From DATAPD01 sp036265385 (GTDB lineage Bacteria > Acidobacteriota > Terriglobia > Terriglobales > Acidobacteriaceae), in assembly GCA_036265385.1 (NCBI GenBank), contig DATAPD010000059.1, positions 179,239 to 243,238 of the forward strand: a DNA stretch of 64,000 nucleotides, read 5' to 3'. The translations under genes and the position numbers were made by a program. The notes below the pieces were generated by a model. The model worked only from the letters and a program-made list of their open reading frames with translations, had not been told where the DNA came from and did no database searches. Shown piece by piece: positions 16,507 to 24,400 of this stretch. Numbering within the stretch: position 1 is the first letter of the stretch; every line of letters starts with the position of its first letter.

Positions 16507-18258
16507 GTGACATCTTTGCCAGCGAACGCGGACTTCAAATCAATAAAACGGAGAGACATCCTGAAAGCCCTTCTCGGGTCGGCTGCGGCCGGACTGTTCT
16601 CCCGGTTCGAACTTGTTAGTGAAGAGCCGAATAAGTACCCCTTCTCAGAAGTTCCCGCTTCTTCGAGCGGAATCAATTTCGTGCACACGGCTGGCAATTC
16701 ATCCGAAAAATATCTGCCGGAGTCCACCGGGGCCGGGTGCGCGTTCTTCGATTACGACAATGATGGCTGGATGGATATCTATCTTGTGAATAGCGGTAAA
16801 TGCGACTTCTATACACCTGAGAAGCCTCTACGGAACGCTCTTTATCACAACAATCGTGACGGAACGTTCACGGACGTCACCGAAAAAGCTGGGGTCGCTG
16901 GAGGCGGTTACGGAATGGGAGTTGCGGTCGGAGACTACAACGCTGATGGCTTCCCAGATCTCTACGTTACGCAATATGGTCGCAGCATTCTTTACAGAAA
17001 CAATGGTGACGGTACATTTACCGATGTCACGGAAAAAGCCGGTGTCGCCGCACCAGGCTGGGCGTCGAGCGCAGTCTGGTTTGATTATGACGGTGATGGA
17101 AAATTGGATCTGTTTGTTTGTCGCTTCGTCGATTTCGACAAGCTGAAACATCATCGCTGCGGCGCGCCCAAGATCCCTGCCCTTGCCGGCCTCAACGAGT
17201 ACTGCTATCCCCGTGTGTATGCAGCGATGCCCAGCTGGCTATTCCATAACAATGGCGATGGAACATTTACCGACGTAAGCCAAAAGACAGCAATTTCGGA
17301 TAATCCAGGGAAGTCGTGGGGTGTCGTTGCGACGGACATTAATAATGATAGGTGGCTTGATCTAGTCGTCGCAAACGACACGGTTGCGAATTTCGTTTTC
17401 GCGAATCGGGAAGGTCAGCGATTTGAAGAAATCGGATTTACCGCGGGTGTGGCCTATGGCGAACACGGCAAAGCTCGCTCCGGTATGGGAGTCGATTCTG
17501 CCGACGTCGACCAGGACGGTCAGATGGACGTCTTCATCACAAATTTAAACCACGAACTTTACGGTTACTACCGCAACAAAGGCAGCGAGGCATTTGAGGA
17601 TATCTCGACGCCGTCGGGCATTGGCAACGCAACCAAACTTATGAGTGGTTGGGGCCTGAAGTTTTTCGATTATGACAATGATGGGAATGTGGATCTGCTG
17701 ATCGCAAATGGACACCCTGATGACCTGATTGAAAAAATCTACACCGATGTGAAGTATGCGGAACCTCTTTTGCTCTTCAGGAATGATGGCAAGCAATTGA
17801 CGAATGTCACATCAAGCAGCGGCCCCATATTCGAAAAGCCACTCACGGCCCGTGGGCTGGCGATTGGGGATTTCAATAATGATGGCGCTTTAGATGTTTT
17901 AATATCGACCAACAATAGCGCGCCCGTCTTGCTGCGCAACGAGATCGGGAAGGCAAATCATTGGCTCGGTCTCAAGTTATCGGGCACGAAGAGTAATCCC
18001 GATGCGGTCGGTGCTCGTATCACTTATCAGGCTGGAGATCTGAAACGTACCGTACTCAAAGTTGGCGGGGGGAGTTATCTGTCATACCACGATCCAAGAG
18101 TTGTGCTAGGTCTAGGATCACGAAGCAAACTAGATTGGCTGGAGATTGCATGGCCTCGCCCCAGTACTCTAGTTCAGCGGTTTACAGATTTGCCCATCGA
18201 TCGTTACATCGTGATCGCGGAAGGCGAGCAGAAGTGGAAGGCGAGTGAATCACGATAG
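16507..18258 (+). CDS. CRTAC1-like FG-GAP/VCBS repeat protein with ASPIC/UnbV domain, Tat-exported
   Basis: Exported beta-propeller protein of 583 residues. A twin-arginine motif (IKRRDILKALLGSAAAGLF) marks Tat export. At least seven calcium-loop blades are visible: FFDYDNDGWMDIYL, VGDYNADGFPDLYV, WFDYDGDGKLDLFV, TDINNDRWLDLVV, ADVDQDGQMDVFI, FFDYDNDGNVDLLI and GDFNNDGALDVLI. The C-terminus is an ASPIC/UnbV domain (GARITYQAGDLKR, SYLSYHDPRVVLGLG). The start is a GTG nine bases after the TPR stop, so the two genes form an operon. The last nine bases overlap the end of the opposite-strand glucokinase. Function of the family is not settled; surface adhesion or glycan contact is possible. Confidence 0.87.
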   Translation: MTSLPANADFKSIKRRDILKALLGSAAAGLFSRFELVSEEPNKYPFSEVPASSSGINFVHTAGNSSEKYLPESTGAGCAFFDYDNDGWMDIYLVNSGKCDFYTPEKPLRNALYHNNRDGTFTDVTEKAGVAGGGYGMGVAVGDYNADGFPDLYVTQYGRSILYRNNGDGTFTDVTEKAGVAAPGWASSAVWFDYDGDGKLDLFVCRFVDFDKLKHHRCGAPKIPALAGLNEYCYPRVYAAMPSWLFHNNGDGTFTDVSQKTAISDNPGKSWGVVATDINNDRWLDLVVANDTVANFVFANREGQRFEEIGFTAGVAYGEHGKARSGMGVDSADVDQDGQMDVFITNLNHELYGYYRNKGSEAFEDISTPSGIGNATKLMSGWGLKFFDYDNDGNVDLLIANGHPDDLIEKIYTDVKYAEPLLLFRNDGKQLTNVTSSSGPIFEKPLTARGLAIGDFNNDGALDVLISTNNSAPVLLRNEIGKANHWLGLKLSGTKSNPDAVGARITYQAGDLKRTVLKVGGGSYLSYHDPRVVLGLGSRSKLDWLEIAWPRPSTLVQRFTDLPIDRYIVIAEGEQKWKASESR

Positions 18259-19248
18259 TCGTTTTGAGAGCTCAAGTGCTTCGTAAGCGGCTCCGAGCAC
18301 AGGAGCAGCTTCGTCCAGCACCAGGTAGATCGGAATCCTTGCCAATTCGTGGCTCAAATTTGCTTTGTCGCTGAACACGCGAACAAAAGTCCCATCCTTC
18401 ATTTTGGACAAAATTTTCAACGCGATCCCGCCAGCTACAAAGACTCCACCAAATGGGAGTACTCGCAAAGCCATGTTTCCAGCTTCGGCAGCATATGTTT
18501 CCGTCCAAATCTGAAGTGTTTCGATACAGGCAGAGCAACTTTCATCGACTGCATTTTGCGTGATGCGTGCGGCTGGGTCCACCTGAGGATCGTCGAACCA
18601 CGGGTGCTGCACGCCGGGAAAAATAATCTGGTGAATCACGCGAAAACCGCGACCAGACACGATCTCCTCTGTGCATACATGCGGCATTCGCTGCCGCAAG
18701 GACTGCACCAGCAACAACTCTCGCTCGTTGCGCGGGGCAAAATCAGTCAGGCAGGCTTCGGAGGGAAAGACGCGATATCGCGTGCCATCCCAGAATAAAA
18801 GTGCTTCGCCGAGACCAGTCCCAGCTGCAATCAATGCCTTTGGTTCGCGGGGCTGTGGAGAAGCGTTATTCAGGGGTAGCAGACTTTCCGCAGGAAGATG
18901 CGAGAGGCTGGCCGCAGTTGCAACCAGGTCATTGAGTAGAAAAGTTTTTTCAGGCGGCAGTTTTAGATGCTGCGCCAGTGCGCCTGCGTGAACATCCCAT
19001 GGCAGGTTGTTGGTGACGAGGTGGTCATGTACAACGGTTCCTGCACATCCGAAGGCTGCGGCGCTGAGTGTCTCAGAATGCCGGAGACCGGGAGATGCCT
19101 GCTCCAAAAAACGATCGATCACGCTAATCAAAGACGCGAATTCTCGTGTTCGCGCCTGCATGGACGCAACGCTCTTTAACGCGCCATTCGACTCTGAAAA
19201 GAGCTTCAGCGTGCATTTGGTGCCACCAATATCGCCTGCAAGAATCAT
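18250..19248 (-). CDS. glk: Glucokinase-family protein with altered glucose-binding motif
   Basis: Bacterial-type (ROK-unrelated) glucokinase fold, 332 residues from the ATG at 19248, where the family begins (MILAGDIGGTKCTLKLF, the phosphate-1 loop). The catalytic Asp region is LLNDLVATAAS. The E-G-G-H stretch that contacts glucose in E. coli Glk is replaced: this protein reads S-E-A-C-L-T-D-F-A-P, so the Glu may be kept but the His is lost. A longer frame to 19359 has no family match. There is a second glucokinase at 52487 with this motif intact. Whether this copy phosphorylates glucose, another sugar, or nothing is open. Confidence 0.85.
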   Translation of the reverse strand: MILAGDIGGTKCTLKLFSESNGALKSVASMQARTREFASLISVIDRFLEQASPGLRHSETLSAAAFGCAGTVVHDHLVTNNLPWDVHAGALAQHLKLPPEKTFLLNDLVATAASLSHLPAESLLPLNNASPQPREPKALIAAGTGLGEALLFWDGTRYRVFPSEACLTDFAPRNERELLLVQSLRQRMPHVCTEEIVSGRGFRVIHQIIFPGVQHPWFDDPQVDPAARITQNAVDESCSACIETLQIWTETYAAEAGNMALRVLPFGGVFVAGGIALKILSKMKDGTFVRVFSDKANLSHELARIPIYLVLDEAAPVLGAAYEALELSKRLS

Positions 19249-19411
19249 CGTACGAAGTGCTAAGTAGAACTCAAGATCGAGGGATTTTACATGATTGTGG
19301 ATTAAGTTGATAAAGTCCACAAAAGACTGCCCAAAGACAAATCCGGCATAAATCCGCATCGGAAACAGAACGGCTAGAATCTATACGTACACCTTTCAAC
19401 GTGAGGTCGTC

Positions 19412-20386
19412 ATGGCCACTCGAGAGATTACGTTCCTGCAAAATGAGCTGGCGATACGCAAACAGCGGCTAGAGACAGCGATTGCGCTAGCGCCAAATAA
19501 CTCCGGCTTAGCTGGACTGCTCCGTGAGGTGGATTCCGCCCTGGAGCGGATGGACAGGGGTACCTACGGACTCTGTTTGGAGTGCCACGAACCTGTCGAA
19601 CAACAACGCCTCATGGCGGACCCATTAGTTCGTTATTGCCTTGATCACTTGACTCAGCCGCAACGCGCGGAGCTACAACGCGACCTTGATCTTGCTTCCG
19701 AAGTACAAAGGAACTTGTTGCCTCAGGTCGGCCTGTCTGCCGGTGGTTGGGAAACGAGCTACCAGTACGTGCCCGTAGGACCGGTCAGTGGAGACTACTG
19801 CGACCTAATCTCTTCCGATGGTCGGCTGTTTTTCGTCCTTGGCGATGTTTCCGGAAAGGGCGTCGCGGCCTCAATGCTGATGACGCAACTTCATGCTTTA
19901 TTCCGCAGTTTGACCAGCATGGCTCTGCCGCTCGATCAAATCGTAACCTTGGCAAATCGGGTCTTTTGTGAAAGCGCATTAGCCGGTCAATATGCGACGT
20001 TAGTGTGTGGACAGGCCTTGCCATCGGGAGAGGTTGAAATTCACAACGCAGGTCACTTACCAGCCATCGTGGTTGGGCCAAATGGTGTTAGATCGATCGA
20101 ATCAACTGGTTTACCTCTAGGAATGTTTATGCAAACCCAGTTCTCAGGGACGCGATTGCATCTTCAGGCCGGTGACACCCTTTTGCTTTATACCGATGGC
20201 CTGTCCGAAGCGCGCAGTCAGGACGAAGAATATGGGATCGAGCGCCTGATGGATTTGTTACGCATGAAATCGTTATGCGCTCCCATCGAACTGGTTTCTG
20301 CTTGCCTCGATGATTTGCGCACCTTTGTTGGAAGCGGGTCCCGCTTCGACGACTTGACTGTGCTGGCGATTCAACGACGCGGCTGA
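19412..20386 (+). CDS. DksA/TraR-like zinc-finger fused to SpoIIE (PP2C) phosphatase
   Basis: Two-domain protein of 324 residues. Residues ~1-85 resemble DksA/TraR: a helical hairpin, the phrase ALERMDRGTYGLCLECHEPV, and a second half RYCLDHL, giving a Cys-x2-Cys ... Cys-x2-His metal site. Residues ~95-322 are an RsbU/SpoIIE serine phosphatase: SGDYCDLI and VLGDVSGKGVAASMLM carry the metal-binding Asp residues, HNAGHLPAIVV, LLLYTDGLSEA and SRFDDLTVLAIQ complete it. Likely dephosphorylates an anti-anti-sigma (STAS) protein; candidates in this window are RsbS (29410) and the STAS protein at 42424. Divergent from the glucokinase. Confidence 0.88.
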   Translation: MATREITFLQNELAIRKQRLETAIALAPNNSGLAGLLREVDSALERMDRGTYGLCLECHEPVEQQRLMADPLVRYCLDHLTQPQRAELQRDLDLASEVQRNLLPQVGLSAGGWETSYQYVPVGPVSGDYCDLISSDGRLFFVLGDVSGKGVAASMLMTQLHALFRSLTSMALPLDQIVTLANRVFCESALAGQYATLVCGQALPSGEVEIHNAGHLPAIVVGPNGVRSIESTGLPLGMFMQTQFSGTRLHLQAGDTLLLYTDGLSEARSQDEEYGIERLMDLLRMKSLCAPIELVSACLDDLRTFVGSGSRFDDLTVLAIQRRG

Positions 20387-20490
20387 ACGGCACGCATTGT
20401 CGGGAACAGACAAAAATTTACAGGATGCTTTGGAAAATATGCCTATGATCAGCATCAAAGATTGCATGCCGCCGAGGAGTCAATTGGAAG

Positions 20491-20823
20491 ATGGTGATTA
20501 TGGGCGAAGCACGCTTCCATAACCTGCTCGGGTGTTGGATCCTGATCTCGTCGTTACACCTCGGACTCTGCCAAGCCCAGACATCGAAGCCTGCGTTTCA
20601 ACAGCCAGCCACGAACCAAAATCAACCTATTGGCGCCATTCTTGGCCTCGTGAGGGCCGGCAACTCGCCTATTCCAGGAGCGAAACTCGATCTTCCACTG
20701 AGTTCGCTTGTGCCCGGGTTTTATACCGCACAAGTGAACGTTATCGATGACAGCGCGGGTTCTTTCCTATTTCCCAGGTTTGCTCTTCTCATTCGCCCTG
20801 AGAAGTCGGCCGAAGCGCGTTAG
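20491..20823 (+). CDS. Short secreted protein, probable remnant of a larger VWA-type protein
   Basis: Frame of 110 residues with a signal peptide (to ~residue 30, GLCQAQ), a Gln/Pro-rich linker, and a C-terminal piece DLPLSSLVPGFYTAQVNVID followed by Phe-Pro-Arg-x-Ala-Leu-Leu-Ile-Arg. That ending is one I associate with the last strands of acidobacterial VWFA-related secreted proteins, which are several times longer. The head and tail are joined in frame without the middle, so this looks like a product of internal deletion. GAGGAG precedes the ATG by 11 bases, so it may still be translated. Recognition of the tail is from memory, not a search. Confidence 0.45.
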   Translation: MVIMGEARFHNLLGCWILISSLHLGLCQAQTSKPAFQQPATNQNQPIGAILGLVRAGNSPIPGAKLDLPLSSLVPGFYTAQVNVIDDSAGSFLFPRFALLIRPEKSAEAR

Positions 20824-20913
20824 ATATTCACCGAGCGTTATCTTAAGTAATTCCGCGCGAGCATGGGCCAGGCTTCGAAGTACTGTGGTAGAGCGGTCGG
20901 GAAATGTGATCAG

Positions 20914-21720
20914 ATGATTGAGCGAATCATGACAGATCGACTATCGGTCGATGGTCACTCACTCGAAGTGATCAAAATCGAGGCACAAGTCGCAAATCTT
21001 CCTACTATCGTGATGCTTCACGAAGGCCTCGGCTCCGTCGCGTACTGGAAAGACTTTCCCCTTAAACTGGCTGAAACCACAGGCGCTGCGGTGTTCGCGT
21101 ATTCGCGCTACGGGCATGGCGACTCAGACCAATTGCGAGAGCCCCGTTCGGTTTCCTTCATGCATCACGAGGCGCAGGTTGTTTTGCCCGAAGTGCTTCG
21201 GAAGGCAGGAATCAACTCGCCCTTGTTGTTTGGCCACAGTGATGGCGGGTCGATTGCCATTATCTATGCTGGGACGTTCCCTCAGTCCCCGTCAGGCCTA
21301 ATCTTGGAAGCTCCGCATGTGTTTGTCGAGGATCTATCAGTCTCTAGCATTGCCGCCGCGCGACTGTTGTACCAGCAAAGCGACATGCCTCGGCGCCTGG
21401 CAAGCTACCACATGCATGCGGATTCAATGTTCTGGGGCTGGAACAATATCTGGCTCGACCCGAATTTTCGTGATTGGAACATCCAATCTTTTTTGAATAC
21501 GATTTGCTGCCCTACGATAGTTTTGCAGGGAAGGGAAGATCAGTACGGCACGCTGAAACAATTGGAAGCGATTCAAGCGGCAATCCCTTTCGCCTCGACA
21601 ACGATTCTCGAAAATTGCCGGCACGCTCCGCACCAAGATCAGCCCGAAGCTACGCTTGCTGCCGTACGCGAACTTGTCCACAAAAACTTTGACGCTTCCG
21701 CAAAGAAGCAGCAGCAGTAA
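20914..21720 (+). CDS. Alpha/beta-fold hydrolase
   Basis: Cytoplasmic alpha/beta hydrolase of about 268 residues. MLHEGLGSVAYWKDFP holds the oxyanion-hole region, FAYSRYGHGDSD follows, the nucleophile elbow is GHSDGGSIA (Ser), and RHAPHQDQPE near the end supplies the catalytic His; the acid is probably in LQGREDQYG. The start is uncertain: ATGs at 20863, 20914 and 20929 are in frame, none with a strong ribosome site; family alignment favours one of the two later ones. It ends two bases from the end of the opposite-strand efflux gene. Substrate not assignable. Confidence 0.82.
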   Translation: MIERIMTDRLSVDGHSLEVIKIEAQVANLPTIVMLHEGLGSVAYWKDFPLKLAETTGAAVFAYSRYGHGDSDQLREPRSVSFMHHEAQVVLPEVLRKAGINSPLLFGHSDGGSIAIIYAGTFPQSPSGLILEAPHVFVEDLSVSSIAAARLLYQQSDMPRRLASYHMHADSMFWGWNNIWLDPNFRDWNIQSFLNTICCPTIVLQGREDQYGTLKQLEAIQAAIPFASTTILENCRHAPHQDQPEATLAAVRELVHKNFDASAKKQQQ

Positions 21721-21721
21721 A

Positions 21722-23185
21722 TCACTGTTGCAGCAGCTGTTTCAGCTTTGGTTTCACCCCGACAGCATCGAGACTGGACGAATCCCATCCACCGCCGAGA
21801 GCTTTCACGAGAAGGACCGTTGTAACGAGACGTTGACCTTGAATCTGGGTAGAAAGTCTCTCATTGTTTAGAACTTGCTCTTGTGCAGTGATGACGTCCA
21901 GGTACGTGACAAGGCCTCCAGTGTAGCGCGCATTCGCAAGTGTCAAAGAACGCTCAGCATCAGACACGGCGCGCTGCTGAGAATCAGAGGCTGTTGCCAA
22001 AGCGTTCAATCCCGCCAGAGCATCTTCGACTTGTTGGAAGGCAATGAGAGACGTTTCACGATAATTCGCCACGGTTTCGTCGTAAGCAGCTCTGGCTGTT
22101 TCCAAACGTGCCCGATTGCGGCCACCAGCCACGATCGGTTCCAAAGCTGCTAATCCGATCGACCAGATGGCGCTTGGACCATCAAGCAACTTCGTGATGT
22201 CGGTGCTTTGCAGGCCGCCACCGCCACTCAACGAAATGCTTGGATAGAAAGCCGATTTTGCGACACCAATCTGAGCATTCGCGGCCGCGACTTGCCGTTC
22301 TGCCGACGCAATATCGGGACGCCGTTGTAAGAGTTCTGACGGAACACCAGTTGGAATTTGCGGAGGTTGTGCATCGAGCGCTCGAACCGGAACCTTAAAT
22401 CCTGACGCAGGTAGTCCTTGCAAAGCCGCCAACGCATGCTCGAATTGGGCTCGTTGCTGTTGAAGAAGGGCAAGCTGCGTGTACGAAGAATCCAGCACAG
22501 TTTGCTGCTGCGCAACATCAAGCCCAGATACGGCACCGCCACCGTGCCTTTTTTCAACCAGCTTCAAGCCTTCACTTTCGAAATCTATCGCTTTTTGGAT
22601 GACTGCGATTTCGGCGTCCAGCTCTCGGAGCTGAAAATAATCCGCCGCTAACTCGGAGCTGACCAATAAACGTACATTTTCAAGATCTGCCGCGGAAGCT
22701 TGTAGAGAAGCGTTGGCCGCTTCGAGGCTGCGTCGTACGCGACCGAACAAGTCCACCTCGTAACTCAAGGTAAACGGAATGCTGAACGTATTTTGCGTGA
22801 CTGCTGCCGGAACGAAGCTCGCGCCGTTCGTGGGTCGATTTGACGATATTCGTTGCTTTTGACCTGATATTCCAGCATCGAGCTCCGGATACAAGCCTGA
22901 GGAAGTGACCCTGGCAAATCCACGAGCTTGGGCTAAACGTGCTGCTGCTGCCTTCAAAGTCTGGTTATTGCTGATGGCCTGCTCTTCGTATTGATTGAGT
23001 TGACTGTCTTCAAACAGTTTCCACCACATGCTTTTCGGCAATTCATCGAGTGGCCTCGCGGGCTGCCATGGGATCGGCGACTGCCAACTCTGCGAGACTG
23101 GAACATCAGGCTTCCTGTACTTCGGCCCTTCAGAGAGAGCCGCTACGGTACAAAGAAAGAGAACTGCCATCACTTTCAGCTTCAT
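21722..23185 (-). CDS. Outer-membrane efflux protein (TolC/NodT family)
   Basis: Outer-membrane channel of a tripartite efflux pump, 487 residues. N-terminal signal peptide; then the family pattern WWKLFEDSQLNQYEEQAISNNQTLKAA, a first coiled hairpin (ARLAQARGFARVTSSGLYPEL), a beta-strand region, and the internal repeat (QRRPDIASAERQVAAANAQIGVAKSAFYP). The C-terminal hairpin contains GLVTYLDVITAQEQVLNNE. The mature N-terminus has no clear lipobox Cys, unlike classical NodT. It is the last gene of the RND-MFP-OMF operon; its ATG overlaps the MFP stop by four bases. Confidence 0.92.
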   Translation of the reverse strand: MKLKVMAVLFLCTVAALSEGPKYRKPDVPVSQSWQSPIPWQPARPLDELPKSMWWKLFEDSQLNQYEEQAISNNQTLKAAAARLAQARGFARVTSSGLYPELDAGISGQKQRISSNRPTNGASFVPAAVTQNTFSIPFTLSYEVDLFGRVRRSLEAANASLQASAADLENVRLLVSSELAADYFQLRELDAEIAVIQKAIDFESEGLKLVEKRHGGGAVSGLDVAQQQTVLDSSYTQLALLQQQRAQFEHALAALQGLPASGFKVPVRALDAQPPQIPTGVPSELLQRRPDIASAERQVAAANAQIGVAKSAFYPSISLSGGGGLQSTDITKLLDGPSAIWSIGLAALEPIVAGGRNRARLETARAAYDETVANYRETSLIAFQQVEDALAGLNALATASDSQQRAVSDAERSLTLANARYTGGLVTYLDVITAQEQVLNNERLSTQIQGQRLVTTVLLVKALGGGWDSSSLDAVGVKPKLKQLLQQ

Positions 23186-24384
23186 GAATGGCTGCTCACT
23201 TTCATTACGTGAACCTGCTGACCCTCGTCTAAGGAATCGCTTGGGTTTAGAACGATCGAATCGCTCGGATCAAGGCCACCCAGGATTTCAACTTCCGTTC
23301 CGTAGTCTTGACCAATCACAACTTTTTTAAGGTGTACCTTCCCATCTGAGCCGGCTACTGCTGCCCGGGGTCCTTCACTTCGGAACAAAAGTGCATTGAC
23401 AGGAACAGACATGCGAGAGACCGCGACACTCACGCCGAAATGAACTTGGCCGTAGGAGCCGGGAAAGAGTCGACCATCACGGTTCGGTACGTCAATCTCC
23501 GTACGAAGAGTGCGCGTCGCGGGATCGATGGCATCTGCGGTACGCACGACTTTTCCGGAGAATCGCTGGCCGGGGAAAGCAGGCAATTCGATGCTCGCGT
23601 CCAGACCTGGACGGACCGATGGAGCATAGATTTCGGGAACATCGACGTAGACACGAATCGGACTGATCTGAGCCAGCACAAACAGCTCCTGGTTCGCTCC
23701 ACTATTCCCAGCGTTGATCAAAGCACCTATGTCTGTGTTCCGTTTCGTGATCGTTCCGGCGAACGGAGCGTAAACATGCTTGAAAGACTCGAGCTGTTCG
23801 AGTCGACGTACGTTGGCACTCGAGGATGCGAGCGCTGCTTGTGCCTGTGTGTATGCACTTGAACGTTCGTCTGTTTCTTGCTGAGCGACTGCGTCCATGG
23901 ACCGCAAGGTTTCCCATCGAGCAGCTGAGGTTTTCGCCAGATTAAGTTGCGCGTCCGCCTGGTTTTTCGCGGCGCGTGCTTGCAACAGTTCTTGATCAAC
24001 CTCAGGAGTGTCGATGTCGGCTAGCAACTGCCCTTTCTGCACTCGACTTCCGATGTCCTTATACCAACGGGCTACGTAACCGCTCGTGCGCGCGTAAATT
24101 GGAGACTCTGTGTAGGCCTCCAGTGTTGATGGAAGCACAATTTCCTGTTTTGGCGGCTCGGGCTTGGGCTGAATCACGATGACCGTTGGGACAGCCAGAT
24201 CTTCTGTTTCCCGTGCAAGAGAGCGCCGCTCGCCCAGGCGGAGCGCGAACGCAATTGCGGCGCCGGCAACCAAGAAGATCGCGATTGCTATAAGAACGAG
24301 GAATCTATGTTTTGGCGCAGTGCGACGAAATTGATTTGACGATTCAGGAGTGGTGGTGTTTTCCCCGATGCTTTCGTAACTCAT
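23182..24384 (-). CDS. RND efflux periplasmic adaptor (membrane fusion protein)
   Basis: HlyD/AcrA-type adaptor of 400 residues linking the RND pump to the outer-membrane channel. A single N-terminal TM (~residues 30-50) anchors it. Biotinyl-lipoyl half-motifs (ARTSGYVARWYKDIGSRVQKGQLLADI and HVYAPFAGTITKRNTDIGALI) flank a coiled-coil hairpin rich in Ala/Gln (residues ~120-190), followed by beta-barrel and membrane-proximal domains (LFPGSYGQVHFGV). It begins 16 bases after the RND gene and overlaps the OMF start (ATGA), so the three are coupled. Confidence 0.93.
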   Translation of the reverse strand: MSYESIGENTTTPESSNQFRRTAPKHRFLVLIAIAIFLVAGAAIAFALRLGERRSLARETEDLAVPTVIVIQPKPEPPKQEIVLPSTLEAYTESPIYARTSGYVARWYKDIGSRVQKGQLLADIDTPEVDQELLQARAAKNQADAQLNLAKTSAARWETLRSMDAVAQQETDERSSAYTQAQAALASSSANVRRLEQLESFKHVYAPFAGTITKRNTDIGALINAGNSGANQELFVLAQISPIRVYVDVPEIYAPSVRPGLDASIELPAFPGQRFSGKVVRTADAIDPATRTLRTEIDVPNRDGRLFPGSYGQVHFGVSVAVSRMSVPVNALLFRSEGPRAAVAGSDGKVHLKKVVIGQDYGTEVEILGGLDPSDSIVLNPSDSLDEGQQVHVMKVSSHS

Positions 24385-24400
24385 AGTCGTGCCTCAAAAA

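Noticed and set aside
19297..19320. GTGGA...TCCAC inverted repeat between glucokinase and the phosphatase gene
   Set aside because: Only five paired bases over a 14-base centre; expected by chance.
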